The translations under genes were made by a program, and so were the position numbers. 64,000 nucleotides of DNA, taken from the NCBI GenBank assembly GCA_963758025.1, contig CAVWUA010000005.1:124001-188000 (forward strand), given 5' to 3'. This DNA comes from CAVWUA01 sp963758025 (GTDB lineage Bacteria > Planctomycetota > Planctomycetia > Isosphaerales > Isosphaeraceae). Shown here in pieces: positions 1 to 9,028 of the stretch; the first letter of the stretch is position 1, and each line of letters opens with the position of its first letter. The notes below the pieces were generated by a model that had not been told where the DNA came from, did no database searches, and saw only the letters and a program-made list of their open reading frames with translations.

Positions 1-303
1 GTCGGCGTTCAGCCGAAGGCCGTGGGCAAACTGACCGCCGGGTCGTCCCCAGAGGCGCCCTCGTTCGGTCTCGTATTCATGCGAACGAGGAGTGATCCAG
101 GCGATTTCGGCGATCTCACCATCCCTCCGGTAACGCAACGCGGGGGGAGCAAGGCTCTTGGTTCCGGGAAGAAACGCCCGCAGGCCCAGGTGTCGGAAAT
201 CGCCCGCAACGGGGTATCCCGCACTCATCCGCTTGATCTGGAACCCATTACTCGCGCCCAGACCGTACCCCATCGGGCATTGCGTATAGTAGATCTGCTC
301 CAT
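1..303 (-). CDS. GAP1-type GTPase-associated protein, N-terminal part (runs off the left edge)
   Basis: An open frame reads leftward from an ATG at 303 and has no stop before the window edge, so only about 101 N-terminal residues are visible. It opens with MEQIYYTQCP and continues with GFQIKRMSAGYP and FRHLGLRAFLPG. This resembles the N-terminal domain of GAP1 proteins, large proteins encoded beside GTPases, vWA proteins and other modules of predicted bacterial conflict or signalling systems. A vWA protein gene lies 123 bp upstream on the same strand, which fits that type of cluster. The family call rests on recognition of the N-terminus alone; the rest of the protein and any GTPase partner lie outside the window. 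Confidence 0.6.
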   Translation of the reverse strand, partial: MEQIYYTQCPMGYGLGASNGFQIKRMSAGYPVAGDFRHLGLRAFLPGTKSLAPPALRYRRDGEIAEIAWITPRSHEYETERGRLWGRPGGQFAHGLRLNAD

Positions 304-426
304 GACGCACGCCCTGCCCCGCTGCGTTTTTGCCCATCTCCATGATAGGCCAGGTATTCTTTATAAACCAGCCATGGAGCGCCTGCGTTGGCTGTCCTGT
401 ACCGGTTCGCCTCCGACCCTGCGATG

Positions 427-2487
427 TCAGAAGTCAATCGGCTCGTAGGGAACCAGGGCCATGCCGTCGAGGAGCCGCGTGCCGTCATTCCAGTCGGCGT
501 CGTTTCGGCGACGAACCAGTTGCTCGATCGCGGCGGAGAGTCGGGCCTCCAGAGCCGCACGGTAGGTTTCATCGGCCTGGAGCAAGTCCACCTGCGTGCG
601 CCTGAGGAGACTATCGGGACGGGCCGGAGGAAGCCCCTGCCGGCGTCTCAGGTGGTCGGCGAACGTCTGGCTGCCGCGATCGGCGGCGAGGAACTCCGTC
701 TCGCCCGACGCGGCGGCCGTCCCGATACGCAGCAGGGCTTCGAGGTCTCGCGACGTCCCTTGCGCTGCCTGCTGGAGCTCGGTCAACTCCTGAATCAAGG
801 CGTCCAGCTCGGCTCTCGACATCAAGATCGAGACCACGACCAGACGGTGCTCTTCCCTCCGTTCCGCGATCCACCCTTTCCGAACCGAAGGAGCCTTGCG
901 GCCACCAAATCGGGGATCGGGACGGCGCACGGGCGTCGGTTCGTTGCGATGCAGATCGACCAGAACCGGATGAACCTGTGCGAGGGTGAGCCCCTGACTA
1001 TTGACGTATTGCTCCAGCCGTTGCTCGGCTTCCGCCGTCGCGAGCGCAGCCAGGTTGCGCGCGTGCTCGACCCGATCGGCGATCAGATTTTCGAGGAGCG
1101 GGACGAGTTCCTCCGCGCGATTCAAGGACAGCAAGATCGGCGAGATTGGCGTTTGAAAGTTCGCAGCCCGATCTCTCGGTCGGTACGATCCCTCCGCGAG
1201 AATTCGCCACTGATCCCGGTAACGCTGCTCCTCGTCTCGTGATCGAATGGCACGATCGATCGCCACGGAGGCGACCGTGATCCCTTCAGCTTTCGCCAGG
1301 TCAGCCAGGCGGAGGACCCGGTCCTGATCCTGATCGTGGTCGGGAGCATCTCCGAGCAGGACGAGCATCTTCGTCGCGAGCTCTCCCGATCGCCCGGTCG
1401 GCCAGTCCAGGTGCGCGGTCGCTCCTAATGGTTCCCCCTCGGGCGCGGGCAAGGCCACGGCCACGCCATCGAGAACTCTCTCCGCAATCGAACCGTCCCC
1501 TTCGCGAGCGGCTTTGATCCGCCTCAGAGCCTCCAGAAACCCGGCGGGATCGGTGAACGAGGTGACGATGCGGGTACGGAAACCGTACTTCGGAGAACTG
1601 TCGCGATACTCCACCAGGGCCAGCCTCAGCGTGATCTCCTGGTAACGCCGCGACGCCTCCGCGACCAGCCGTTCGGCCATCGCGCGGGCCGCGTCGATCG
1701 ACGGTTGCATCGACTTCGTGGTATCGATGACGAAGGCGACATAGACCCTTCGGAGCGCCGGGAGGAGGTCGGGCGGCGGTTTATCGGGCAAAGGAGTCGG
1801 AGCCTCATCCTGGACGAGACTCGCGACCTCGAACACCGTTCGCTCGGAGCCATCGGGCTGCGGGATCGACCGGGATTTCAGGATCGGCAAGCCAGCCGCC
1901 GGGGAGTCGCCGGGACGGGAATCGTCCGACTCCTCTCCCTCGATCGGACAGTGGTCGCCATGCTTTGGGCACGTCCTTCCAGCCAGGGCGTCCAGTAGAC
2001 ACGACTCCTCCCGGTAAATGACCAGCGAGGGCCGACCTTCCCTCGGGGTCGGCCGGGCCATTAATCGTGTGTTCCATTCGAGCACGGAAGCCGCGGGGAC
2101 CCACCCTCGCGGCGGTCCGTCGCGCGGACCGATCTGGTACATCTTTTCCGGGCCGGCCGGGGTCTCACCAAAGACGTAATGGATCGAAAAGTAATCCAGA
2201 GGGGGACCAGTGCGTAGGCCCCCCTGCGCCTCCGTGCGGCAGACGAGGTCCAGATCCTTGACCAGCACCTTCCGCCGAAGACCTTCCGAGGTTCTCAGGA
2301 TGCCGTCGTCCGGCGGAACGGCCTCGTCGATACGGGACAGGACCGGTACGGGACGAGAGAAAGTCGCGGGAGTGGATACGACCGGCGCGACCGTCTCGGG
2401 TTGCCTTGCGAACGAGCCAATCCCGGCCACCATCGCCAGCACGACGAGGAGGAGGTAAAACACCGGCATACGGTACAGAGCTGGCAT
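427..2487 (-). CDS. membrane-anchored von Willebrand factor A domain protein
   Basis: The ATG at 2487 is preferred because it begins a typical N-terminal membrane segment (MPALYRMPVFYLLLVVLAMV); the frame is open further upstream but would run into the divergent gene. The product is about 686 residues. Residues 40-200 look like an SH3-like region with paired cysteines. A vWA domain starts near residue 247 with strand VYVAFVIDTTKS, a MIDAS variant D-T-T-K-S in place of DxSxS. The C-terminal third is rich in Leu, Ala, Glu and Arg and probably helical. The anchor suggests the vWA domain is displayed in the periplasm. It lies just upstream of the GAP1-type gene on the same strand, so the two may form an operon. 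Its ligand is unknown. Confidence 0.75.
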   Translation of the reverse strand: MPALYRMPVFYLLLVVLAMVAGIGSFARQPETVAPVVSTPATFSRPVPVLSRIDEAVPPDDGILRTSEGLRRKVLVKDLDLVCRTEAQGGLRTGPPLDYFSIHYVFGETPAGPEKMYQIGPRDGPPRGWVPAASVLEWNTRLMARPTPREGRPSLVIYREESCLLDALAGRTCPKHGDHCPIEGEESDDSRPGDSPAAGLPILKSRSIPQPDGSERTVFEVASLVQDEAPTPLPDKPPPDLLPALRRVYVAFVIDTTKSMQPSIDAARAMAERLVAEASRRYQEITLRLALVEYRDSSPKYGFRTRIVTSFTDPAGFLEALRRIKAAREGDGSIAERVLDGVAVALPAPEGEPLGATAHLDWPTGRSGELATKMLVLLGDAPDHDQDQDRVLRLADLAKAEGITVASVAIDRAIRSRDEEQRYRDQWRILAEGSYRPRDRAANFQTPISPILLSLNRAEELVPLLENLIADRVEHARNLAALATAEAEQRLEQYVNSQGLTLAQVHPVLVDLHRNEPTPVRRPDPRFGGRKAPSVRKGWIAERREEHRLVVVSILMSRAELDALIQELTELQQAAQGTSRDLEALLRIGTAAASGETEFLAADRGSQTFADHLRRRQGLPPARPDSLLRRTQVDLLQADETYRAALEARLSAAIEQLVRRRNDADWNDGTRLLDGMALVPYEPIDF

Positions 2488-2637
2488 CGGGGATCGACCG
2501 AGAGCGGGAAGACGGGTGCCGCGGGGAAAATCAAGTCGAACGATCTCAAAGGTCGTTCCTCTATGGTACGTTGGGAGTATCCAACCCCGCAAGCCGCGAC
2601 GGCCGTCGCGGAGTCTCTTCGACGTGGGAGCCTCACC

Positions 2638-4350
2638 GTGTCACGACACCACACATTGCCCCTGCTCGCCGTCGCCTGGCTCGCCTTCCAGATCCCGAGC
2701 GCGGAGTCCGCGGAGATTGTCCACCTGTCGCGCTGGCGAAGCACCGCCTCACTGGCGCCAAACCCGGGACCGGGCGAGGAATATTTCCGCCTCATGGCCG
2801 AGGCCCGCTGGGATCGCACCGCACCGAGAGGTTCCGAACGATACGCCGTCCAGGTCACGCTGCCCGATGGCCACGTGGCGACGAAGCCGATGCGAACCGG
2901 GGAAGGCCCCGGCTCTCGTCTGGTCACGATGTACGTACCAACCGAGTCCGTGCGAAACCTGCCTCCCTCGCGGGTTTTATTGCAGGCGAGGGTCATTGAT
3001 TCCGCAACCGGAATCGTCCTCAGCAACTCTCTCGCGGCGGGCATCGACGATTTCCCGACCCCGTCCTCCTCCGGCAAGCCGGTCGATCTCGGCCCGTTCG
3101 GCTGGGGAAAGCCATTAAGCTCAGCGGAGGGTGGGGCTGCTCCCTTGCCCCGCCCCACTCCCGATGGCTGGACGTTCGTTCGCATCCCCTCGACACCTGA
3201 CATTCCCTCGTTCTTCATTTCCACGACCGAGGCGTCGAACAGGAAGGTCAGTGGACGCCTGACGGGTTATGACCCGACCGCGAACCGGGTCGATGAGTTC
3301 TCCCTGGAAGCCCCCGATCAACCGGCCCTGAGCCTGACGCCGGAACAGGCCCAGTCCTACCTCTCAAACCTCAGTCAGGAGGACCCGACGGGCGTGACCT
3401 ACCGGCTGCCAACGCAGTCGGAGTGGCTCCGGGCCGCTCGGGCAGGTCGGGACACGGCGTTCTGGTGGGGGGACGAGCCGATACATCCGGAAGGAGCGAA
3501 CTTCCTCGGTCCCGAGCCGGCCCTGGACGAGGACTCCACCGCCCTCTGCCGGCCTCGCGCGATCCCGCCGACCTTCGAGGCGAACCCCTGGGGGCTCTTC
3601 CACACCTTCGGCAACGTGGCGGAATGGGCGACCCTCCCCTCACAAGGCTTTGCCCGGATGGGGGGAACCTTCCGCACCGAGCCGTCGTCACCGCTTCCCG
3701 AACCTCAGGTTGCCGACGCGACGCAGCTTGGCGAGGACGCTTACGTTGGCCTCCGTCCGGTCGTTTCGATCACGGCGGACGCCGGCACCAAACTGGCCCG
3801 GAAGGCGCTTGGTACGGACGAGTCTCTGGCGAACGTCCATGTGACCTACGATCCCGATCGAGCAATCTTGACGCTGACGGGTGAAGTGGCGGAACCGTCG
3901 CTGAGACGAGACGCGGATCGACGCCTGGAAGCACTCTGGTGGGTCGCCGCCGTCGAGAATCGGATCAGCACGCCGGCCAATAATCCGAACCTGTTAGCCC
4001 GCCTCTCCCCGAGCGATTCCCCCGCGAAACGGATCATGCCTCTGGGCCACGTCCAGGATGTGATCCCCGTAAAGGTTCAGTGGGCGAACCCGCTGCCGGT
4101 CGTGGGGTCGCTGTGGTACGTCAATCTGTATCTGCCCGGTGGAGGGCACCAGGCCTATCCCTTGACGACGAGCCGACCCGGTGCCGGGACGGTATTCGAC
4201 GCGGTCCTCGACCGTAGCGAGCCGGGCGCGACCAGCTTGCCTCCCGGTGCTGCGGTTTCCGTCGCCCTGAGCCTGGGGACGCCCGCGCCGAATCCGACCG
4301 ACCCACAGATCGTCAGCACGGTCATCATCGTGCGAACGTTCACTCCGTAG
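2638..4350 (+). CDS. secreted FGE/SUMF1-like domain protein with BON-like C-terminal part
   Basis: I chose the GTG at 2638, which has GGGAG upstream and gives a clear signal peptide (HHTLPLLAVAWLAFQIPSAESA); an in-frame ATG at 2563 would bury it. The product is about 570 residues. Residues 170-380 match the formylglycine-generating-enzyme fold used widely in planctomycetes, with TYRLPTQSEW near 254 and the core GNVAEW near 324. Such domains are mostly not true FGEs, and I see no convincing catalytic cysteine pair. Residues 400-460 (VTYDPDRAILTLTGEVAEP) resemble a BON domain. It is divergent from the vWA gene across about 150 bp, so the genes could share a control region. A role in cell-envelope signalling is an inference. 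Confidence 0.7.
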   Translation: MSRHHTLPLLAVAWLAFQIPSAESAEIVHLSRWRSTASLAPNPGPGEEYFRLMAEARWDRTAPRGSERYAVQVTLPDGHVATKPMRTGEGPGSRLVTMYVPTESVRNLPPSRVLLQARVIDSATGIVLSNSLAAGIDDFPTPSSSGKPVDLGPFGWGKPLSSAEGGAAPLPRPTPDGWTFVRIPSTPDIPSFFISTTEASNRKVSGRLTGYDPTANRVDEFSLEAPDQPALSLTPEQAQSYLSNLSQEDPTGVTYRLPTQSEWLRAARAGRDTAFWWGDEPIHPEGANFLGPEPALDEDSTALCRPRAIPPTFEANPWGLFHTFGNVAEWATLPSQGFARMGGTFRTEPSSPLPEPQVADATQLGEDAYVGLRPVVSITADAGTKLARKALGTDESLANVHVTYDPDRAILTLTGEVAEPSLRRDADRRLEALWWVAAVENRISTPANNPNLLARLSPSDSPAKRIMPLGHVQDVIPVKVQWANPLPVVGSLWYVNLYLPGGGHQAYPLTTSRPGAGTVFDAVLDRSEPGATSLPPGAAVSVALSLGTPAPNPTDPQIVSTVIIVRTFTP

Positions 4351-4381
4351 CCAGCCGTGTGGGATTGGAAGAACGAACGAG

Positions 4382-4425
4382 CAACGAAAAGCCCCGCGGG
4401 CATTCGGCTCCGCGGGGCTTCGTTG
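4382..4425. terminator. bidirectional hairpin terminator
   Basis: A perfect 11-bp stem (4389-4399 with 4410-4420, AAGCCCCGCGG) has a 10-nt loop and is extended by CAACG/CGTTG (4382-4386 with 4421-4425) across a two-base bulge. It sits between the convergent FGE-like gene (stop at 4350) and the FKBP gene (stop at 4447), so it can serve both. Confidence 0.8.
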
Positions 4426-4446
4426 GCTTACGGGAGATATCCCGGA

Positions 4447-4872
4447 TCACGCGATCTCGACAAGCTGCGTGTCGAAGATGAGATCCTTGCCGGCGAGCGG
4501 GTGATTGGCGTCCAGGGTGACGCTTGAATCGCTCACGTCCGTCACGCGGACGGGGATGGCCTGCCCTTGCTGCCGGACCTCAAGCTGCATGCCGACCTTG
4601 GGGCTCAGATCGGCTGGAATCTGGCTCCGTTCGACGGTGAGGACCTTGTCCTGAGCATGAGGCCCATAGGCCTGCTCGGCGGGGATCGTGATCGTCCTCG
4701 AGTCACCCGGGCTCATGCCGACAATCCCGCTCTCGAAGCCCGGAATGATCTTCCCTTCACCCAGCTTGAATTCCAGCGGCGGGCGTCCCTCGGAGGAGTC
4801 GAAGACCGTACCATCCTCCAGCTTTCCCGTGTAATGAACCTTGACCGAATCACCTTGCTTTGCCTGTGCCAT
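4447..4872 (-). CDS. FKBP-type peptidyl-prolyl cis-trans isomerase, SlyD-like
   Basis: This 141-residue protein would catalyse proline isomerisation and act as a folding helper in the cytoplasm; it has no signal peptide. It shows the FKBP core VHYTGKLEDGTVFDSS (residues 12-27), GEGKIIPGFESGIVGM and the SlyD-type inserted flap around residues 66-120 (AYGPHAQDKVLTVERSQIP). It lacks the histidine-rich metal-binding tail of E. coli SlyD. The start ATG at 4872 is preceded by an AAGGAG-type ribosome site on the minus strand. It is a single gene between two convergent or divergent neighbours. Confidence 0.92.
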   Translation of the reverse strand: MAQAKQGDSVKVHYTGKLEDGTVFDSSEGRPPLEFKLGEGKIIPGFESGIVGMSPGDSRTITIPAEQAYGPHAQDKVLTVERSQIPADLSPKVGMQLEVRQQGQAIPVRVTDVSDSSVTLDANHPLAGKDLIFDTQLVEIA

Positions 4873-5261
4873 GATGTCTCCTTCCTTTTGATACGTTTGT
4901 TACTTACGCGAAGTCGAAATAAGGGAGTTTCCAGATCGCCGATGAGAAGAAACGAAGCCAGAATTGTGGACCGCCGCGAACAGCACCTCTGAATCACGGA
5001 AAGGGGTAGGACGCCTCTGATTATGAGGAATCGCGGGAGATACCGCAACCCGGTTCGGTCATTCCCGACGTTTGATCCAGATGTGAGGAATCAATTTTCC
5101 CTCTTTCATGTTGACTCAGGCCGTGCTGCCGTTCCCATGCTTGTGTCTCGACTTTGTTTGAGATAAAATCGACCTCCGTTCAACGCAACCGGTTTTCCGG
5201 TCGAAGGCGATGCGGACCCGGATGATTCGTGCCGATTGAGACGGGAAGAAGAGGTGCCCCT
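4873..5261. other. divergent intergenic region
   Basis: This 389-bp region separates the FKBP gene (leftward) from the DUF1501 gene (rightward). It is less GC-rich than the flanking genes and presumably holds both promoters. I see no RNA gene, repeat or clear riboswitch in it. Confidence 0.5.
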
Positions 5262-6664
5262 TTGAATTCGACCCATCGCCACGATCGCGGCCTGGTTCGC
5301 CGTGAGTTCCTCCAGGTCGGGTTCTCGGGGTTCCTCGGCATGGGGATGCCCGGGATGCTCGCGGCCAGGCGCAGCGCCGAAGCGTCGGAGCGGGCGAATC
5401 CCTCCCGAGGGACGCCCCGCGCCGGTCGATGATCCTGATCTTCATGACCGGAGCACCAAGCCATATCGACACGTTCGACATGAAGCCGGACGCTCCCGAG
5501 GGCATCCGGGGGGAATTCCAGCCGATCGAAACCTCGGTCCCCGGCATCCGGATCTGTGAACACCTCCCCGCGCTGGCGAAGCACGCCGAGAAACTGGCGA
5601 TCGTGCGGTCGCTGTCGCACCGGAACCTGAACCACCTGAACGCGACGCACCAGGTCCTGACCGGCCGCCCCCAGCCGGGTGCGTTTTTCGATAAGATCGC
5701 CTCGCGGGACGATTACCCCCACTATGCCGCCTCGTTGAACTACGTGCGCCCGCGCAACGACGGACTGCCCAGCGGCGTCCTGCTGCCGACGTTCCTCATG
5801 CAAGGGCCGCTCACCTGGCCCGGCCAGCATGCCGGATTCCTCGGGCCGAAGTACGACCCCTGGCAGATCCGGGACGATCCGAACAAGCCGGATTTTCACG
5901 TGGAGAACCTCAGTCTCCCCGTCGGCTTCAGTGTCGAGCGGCTGGAACAGCGCCGGGAGCTTTTCGACCAGATCCACGCGCGGCAAGACGCTTGGATCGC
6001 CTCCGCGGAAAAGGACCCGTTCGCGAACCAGCAGAAGCTGGCCTACTCGTTGCTCCTCTCGGGCCGCATCTCCCAGGCCTTTGATCTCAAGCGCGAGTCG
6101 GACGAGACGCGCGACCGCTACGGGCGGCACTCCTACGGCCAATCGCTGCTCCTGGCACGCCGGTTGGTGGAGGCCGGGGTGCCCATCATTCAGGTGAACA
6201 TGGGGGCCGTTCAGACCTGGGACACCCACGGCGATAACTTCAACGCCTTGAAGAAGCGGCTCCTCCCTCCCTTCGACAAGGGGGTTGCCGCCCTGCTGGA
6301 CGACCTTGCCGCGACCGGCCTGCTCGACGAGACGCTCGTCGTCATGGCCGGCGAGTTCGGCCGCACGCCAAAGATCGGCAATTCGGGCGGGTCGAAAATC
6401 CCCGGCCGGGACCATTGGGCCGCCGTCTTCTCGGCGGTCTTCGCCGGCGCGGGGGTCCAGGGCGGACAGGTCATCGGCCAGTCCGACAAGATCGGTGCCT
6501 TCCCCGCGTCGCGGGCCTACCGCACCGAAGACCTCGCCGCGACGATCTACCAGGCGCTCGGCGTCCCCTCCGATACCGAACTCCGCGATCGCCTGAACCG
6601 GCCGATCCGGCTCATCGATGGCGAGCCGATCGCGCCATTGTACCAGGCTCACCAAAGCGTCTGA
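5262..6664 (+). CDS. DUF1501 family protein with Tat signal (one frameshift)
   Basis: The gene is read in two frames. The first, from a TTG at 5262 with AGAAGAGG eight bases upstream, carries a Tat-like signal (RREFLQVGFSGFLGMGMPG) and stops at 5432. The second starts at an ATG at 5429 and runs to 6664 with the DUF1501 body, including MILIFMTGAPSHIDTFDMKP, DTHGDNF and MAGEFGRTPKI. In intact family members these parts are continuous, so one base has been lost or gained near 5425. DUF1501 proteins are exported, very numerous in planctomycetes and related to the alkaline phosphatase/sulfatase fold; they are often paired with DUF1549/DUF1553 cytochrome-type proteins, none of which is seen here. 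The function is not established. Confidence 0.85.
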
Positions 6665-6703
6665 TCGTCTCTCGTCCACCGTGGTCCCCGGCTGTCCGTT
6701 CCT

Positions 6704-6728
6704 CCCAACTGCCGTTATGGCAGTTGGG
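6704..6728 (+). terminator. hairpin terminator after the DUF1501 gene
   Basis: A perfect 10-bp stem (CCCAACTGCC with GGCAGTTGGG) and a 5-nt loop lie 40 bp after the stop codon at 6664, followed by TTCGTTT. Confidence 0.7.
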
Positions 6729-6900
6729 TTCGTTTGGAAATCGTTCCCTAACATCAAGCGGCTACTCAACTTGAAACGAGATGACCATCCGATTCCCGCG
6801 TGACGCGGGTCGCGTCGAAGGATCGGAAATGACCGCGTCCCAAATCCATAGTCTCGTTGTTCCCTCCCCCTTCCCTTCACCAAATCGACGGCATGGAGTT

Positions 6901-6929
6901 TTGGGGGGAACAGGGAAAATGGATACAAT
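6901..6929 (+). promoter_or_regulatory. possible sigma70-type promoter for the accessory locus
   Basis: TTGGGG at 6901-6906 and TACAAT at 6924-6929 are separated by 17 bp, about 100 bp upstream of the first small ORF. The -10 box is close to consensus while the -35 box is weak. The surrounding 6900-6960 stretch is more AT-rich than its neighbours. Confidence 0.3.
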
Positions 6930-7028
6930 ACGAGCCATATAAAGGTTGAGGTATAAATTAGGCGTCCTCCGCGCCATCCCTGGGCATCTCGCTGCGACAT
7001 CATCGAAACCAGACCGGGAGCCCCAACC

Positions 7029-7280
7029 ATGGCAAACACTGCGGTCGGCGAGTTGACCATGGACAGGGAACTGCTGCTCCAGCGCTGCCGGGCCGACCGC
7101 CCTTTTGCCCCCGAACTGTCCAGACTCCGGGGTCCACTATACTCCAGGACCCGCCAGGAGCGTCTCCGGCTCTCCCGAGTTCGCCCCGCGCTCTGGCTTC
7201 AGATCAGGATCGTGAGAAATTCAGGGAAATTACTTGACTACTGGGAGATTTGTGAGTCAGGTAACGTTCGACGTTGTTAG
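7029..7280 (+). CDS. small basic protein, unrecognised
   Basis: This 83-residue frame begins at an ATG with GGGAG eight bases upstream, which supports translation. The middle is arginine- and leucine-rich (RPFAPELSRLRGPLYSRTRQ), with no signal peptide or membrane segment. Three cysteines are present, two in the last ten residues or so. It opens the accessory locus 50 bp upstream of the cysteine-rich precursor gene. I recognise no family. It may be a real small protein or a truncated fragment. Confidence 0.4.
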   Translation: MANTAVGELTMDRELLLQRCRADRPFAPELSRLRGPLYSRTRQERLRLSRVRPALWLQIRIVRNSGKLLDYWEICESGNVRRC

Positions 7281-7329
7281 GACCTCTGACACACATCACC
7301 CCACATCCCACATCAAAAGGAGACAAGCT

Positions 7330-7787
7330 ATGACCTCAAGACTTCCCTACTACATCCTCGTAGGTAGCCGGCATCTTGACAGGCTCGGTTTCCGCCATCC
7401 TCCCCATGAAGCCTCAGGACACGCGCACTCTCCACTCCTCCGAGATCGCTACTTTGCACGGTGGGCAGATATCACCGGATTTATGCTGCGCGGTCATCCC
7501 GGCCTGTGTTGTTGGGCCACAAGTCGCCTGTACGACTTACCAAGATCAAGCCCAGTGCGAAGATGCATTTGAATACTCGAAGCCTGCCAACGCACCCGAC
7601 GAGGGTTGCCTCGCCATCGCCACTAGAGCGCAATGCAGCCAAACTCCTCCTCCTAATATTCAAGCATGTAAACTTAAGAAAGCCTGCGAATGGGATAGCG
7701 CTACCGGGGACATGTCGGCTTAGCACCGACCCTTGGTTTGGGGTTGAAGCCTCAGCACCATTTGCATGCTCAGATACCTGTGCATGA
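7330..7787 (+). CDS. secreted 12-cysteine protein with a double-glycine-type leader (two frameshifts)
   Basis: AGGAG at 7318-7322 precedes the ATG at 7330. Reading is continuous if one extra G is removed near 7362 (GTAGGTAGCC) and one near 7705 (ACCGGGGAC), giving about 151 residues. The N-terminus has a hydrophobic segment (YYILVVAGILTGSVSAILP). It is followed by LHSSEIATLHGG, which matches the double-glycine leader pattern with L at -12, E at -8, I at -7, L at -4 and GG at -2/-1. The predicted mature part of roughly 100 residues holds 12 cysteines, starting ISPDLCCAVIPACVVG and ending ATGTCRLSTDPWFG...CSDTCA. The stop overlaps a possible ATG of the next frame (ATGA). It lies two genes upstream of a C39 peptidase, the enzyme class that cuts after GG. 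The function is unknown; a disulfide-rich exported peptide or adhesin is an inference. Confidence 0.6.
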
Positions 7788-7909
7788 GGCTCAAAAGAAT
7801 CCGAACCGGAACCCTACTCATTCGCATCGGATGGCTCTGCCGTAGTCGTAAATTGTTAGTGCGCTCTTTGAAGTTTCGACTGACCGATTACCGCGGAGGT
7901 AAACCGGCC

Positions 7910-8944
7910 ATGGTGGGAGTTTTGCTGTCGATGTTCCTGGTGCCGACCAATCTCAATACCCCACCGCCCCTGGTCGGTGATCCGACACTGGTCGAGGTGC
8001 TGAGAGATGCTCAGGTTGCGAATCGGGAGACCCTGCAAACCGGCACACTTACAGGGCGAATCGAATTGCAATATCCTGAATTGAAAGGCCCTAACCGAGT
8101 CACGCTGGAGACGCGGGCGGCCTGGGACGGCGAGGATGCCTTCTGGATGTTCCGGCTTACGGATCCGGTCGGATTATACCGACCGGGGGTCGTGCCTGGC
8201 CCGCCTGCGTTGAGGGGAGATGCCGGGGGATCTCACAGGGACGGCTGGGAATATCGCCTTCTCTTGAAAGGCAAGCTTTATTCTTATGATGCGGAACGTA
8301 AGATCCTTCATGTACATGACCCGAAGACGATCGCCGAGGCGATCTTCTCCCTGCCGCTGCCCTCTCAATGGTTCCGGTGCTGTCCACCGGCAGAGGGGGG
8401 GCGGCCTTGGGTCGAGATGATTGGTCCTCATGCGGCGTTTCCGAGTCACTCCGTATCCTCCTATGAAGTTCGTCGGGAAGGCCAGGATCTTATTCGGCAG
8501 GTCCGGCGGGATCGCAACGGTGGTGTCCTGGAGACCGTCTTCTCCTTCGCGGCTTGCGGCAACGTCATCGAAAGTCGTTACGAGCCGCCCCGGGGATCGG
8601 AGGCGAAGCGATCGAGTGTGACGTACCGCTGGCGTCACCGAGAGGGTGACGGCGTCTGCGTGCTCCAGGAGTGCGAGGCGAGGGAGAGCGTCCGAGGCCG
8701 GCCGGACGAGCCCCAAGTGATCTGTCGCATTGTGCTCGAACGAGTCGATCTCGATGCGGCGACCGCCGCATCGCGGCTGAACCTGCGAGAGTTTTATGCC
8801 TCGCTGCCGCGAGATGCCGCCGTGGTGAAGGACCATATCACCGGAAAGACCACACGGCTCAAACCGAGCCGTCCGGTCCCGGATCATACGTTCGATGGTC
8901 TTGTCGAAAAGATCCGAAATCGCGGCTTTTTGAAGCCTAAATGA
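7910..8944 (+). CDS. exported LolA-like fold protein (tentative)
   Basis: I chose the ATG at 7910, with GGAGG ten bases upstream and a signal-like start MVGVLLSMFLVPTN; an alternative ATG at 7784 overlaps the previous stop by four bases. The product has about 344 residues. LVEVLRDAQVANRETLQTGTLTG, followed by long stretches of alternating strands, resembles the LolA/LppX-like barrels found in many planctomycete exported proteins that may carry lipids. It is intact, unlike its neighbours, and sits between the cysteine-rich precursor and the C39 peptidase. The call is structural guesswork from the N-terminal pattern; the role may be chaperoning or binding of an exported partner. Confidence 0.45.
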   Translation: MVGVLLSMFLVPTNLNTPPPLVGDPTLVEVLRDAQVANRETLQTGTLTGRIELQYPELKGPNRVTLETRAAWDGEDAFWMFRLTDPVGLYRPGVVPGPPALRGDAGGSHRDGWEYRLLLKGKLYSYDAERKILHVHDPKTIAEAIFSLPLPSQWFRCCPPAEGGRPWVEMIGPHAAFPSHSVSSYEVRREGQDLIRQVRRDRNGGVLETVFSFAACGNVIESRYEPPRGSEAKRSSVTYRWRHREGDGVCVLQECEARESVRGRPDEPQVICRIVLERVDLDAATAASRLNLREFYASLPRDAAVVKDHITGKTTRLKPSRPVPDHTFDGLVEKIRNRGFLKPK

Positions 8945-9028
8945 GATTGCGCTGATCACTCGATTTGGGGATTACTTCTACACATTATAAGTTTTGGATG
9001 TTTTGATATGATAGGATCATCGATAATC

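Noticed and set aside
5425..5435. Programmed frameshift or two coupled genes at the ATGA of the DUF1501 gene
   Set aside because: DUF1501 proteins have a continuous signal and body, and many other genes here have random shifts; no slippery sequence is evident.
5180..7060. A 626-codon open frame on the minus strand opposite the DUF1501 gene
   Set aside because: Its translation is low in hydrophobic pattern, Arg/Gly/Val-rich and mirrors the codon structure of the real gene; no family feature or ribosome site.
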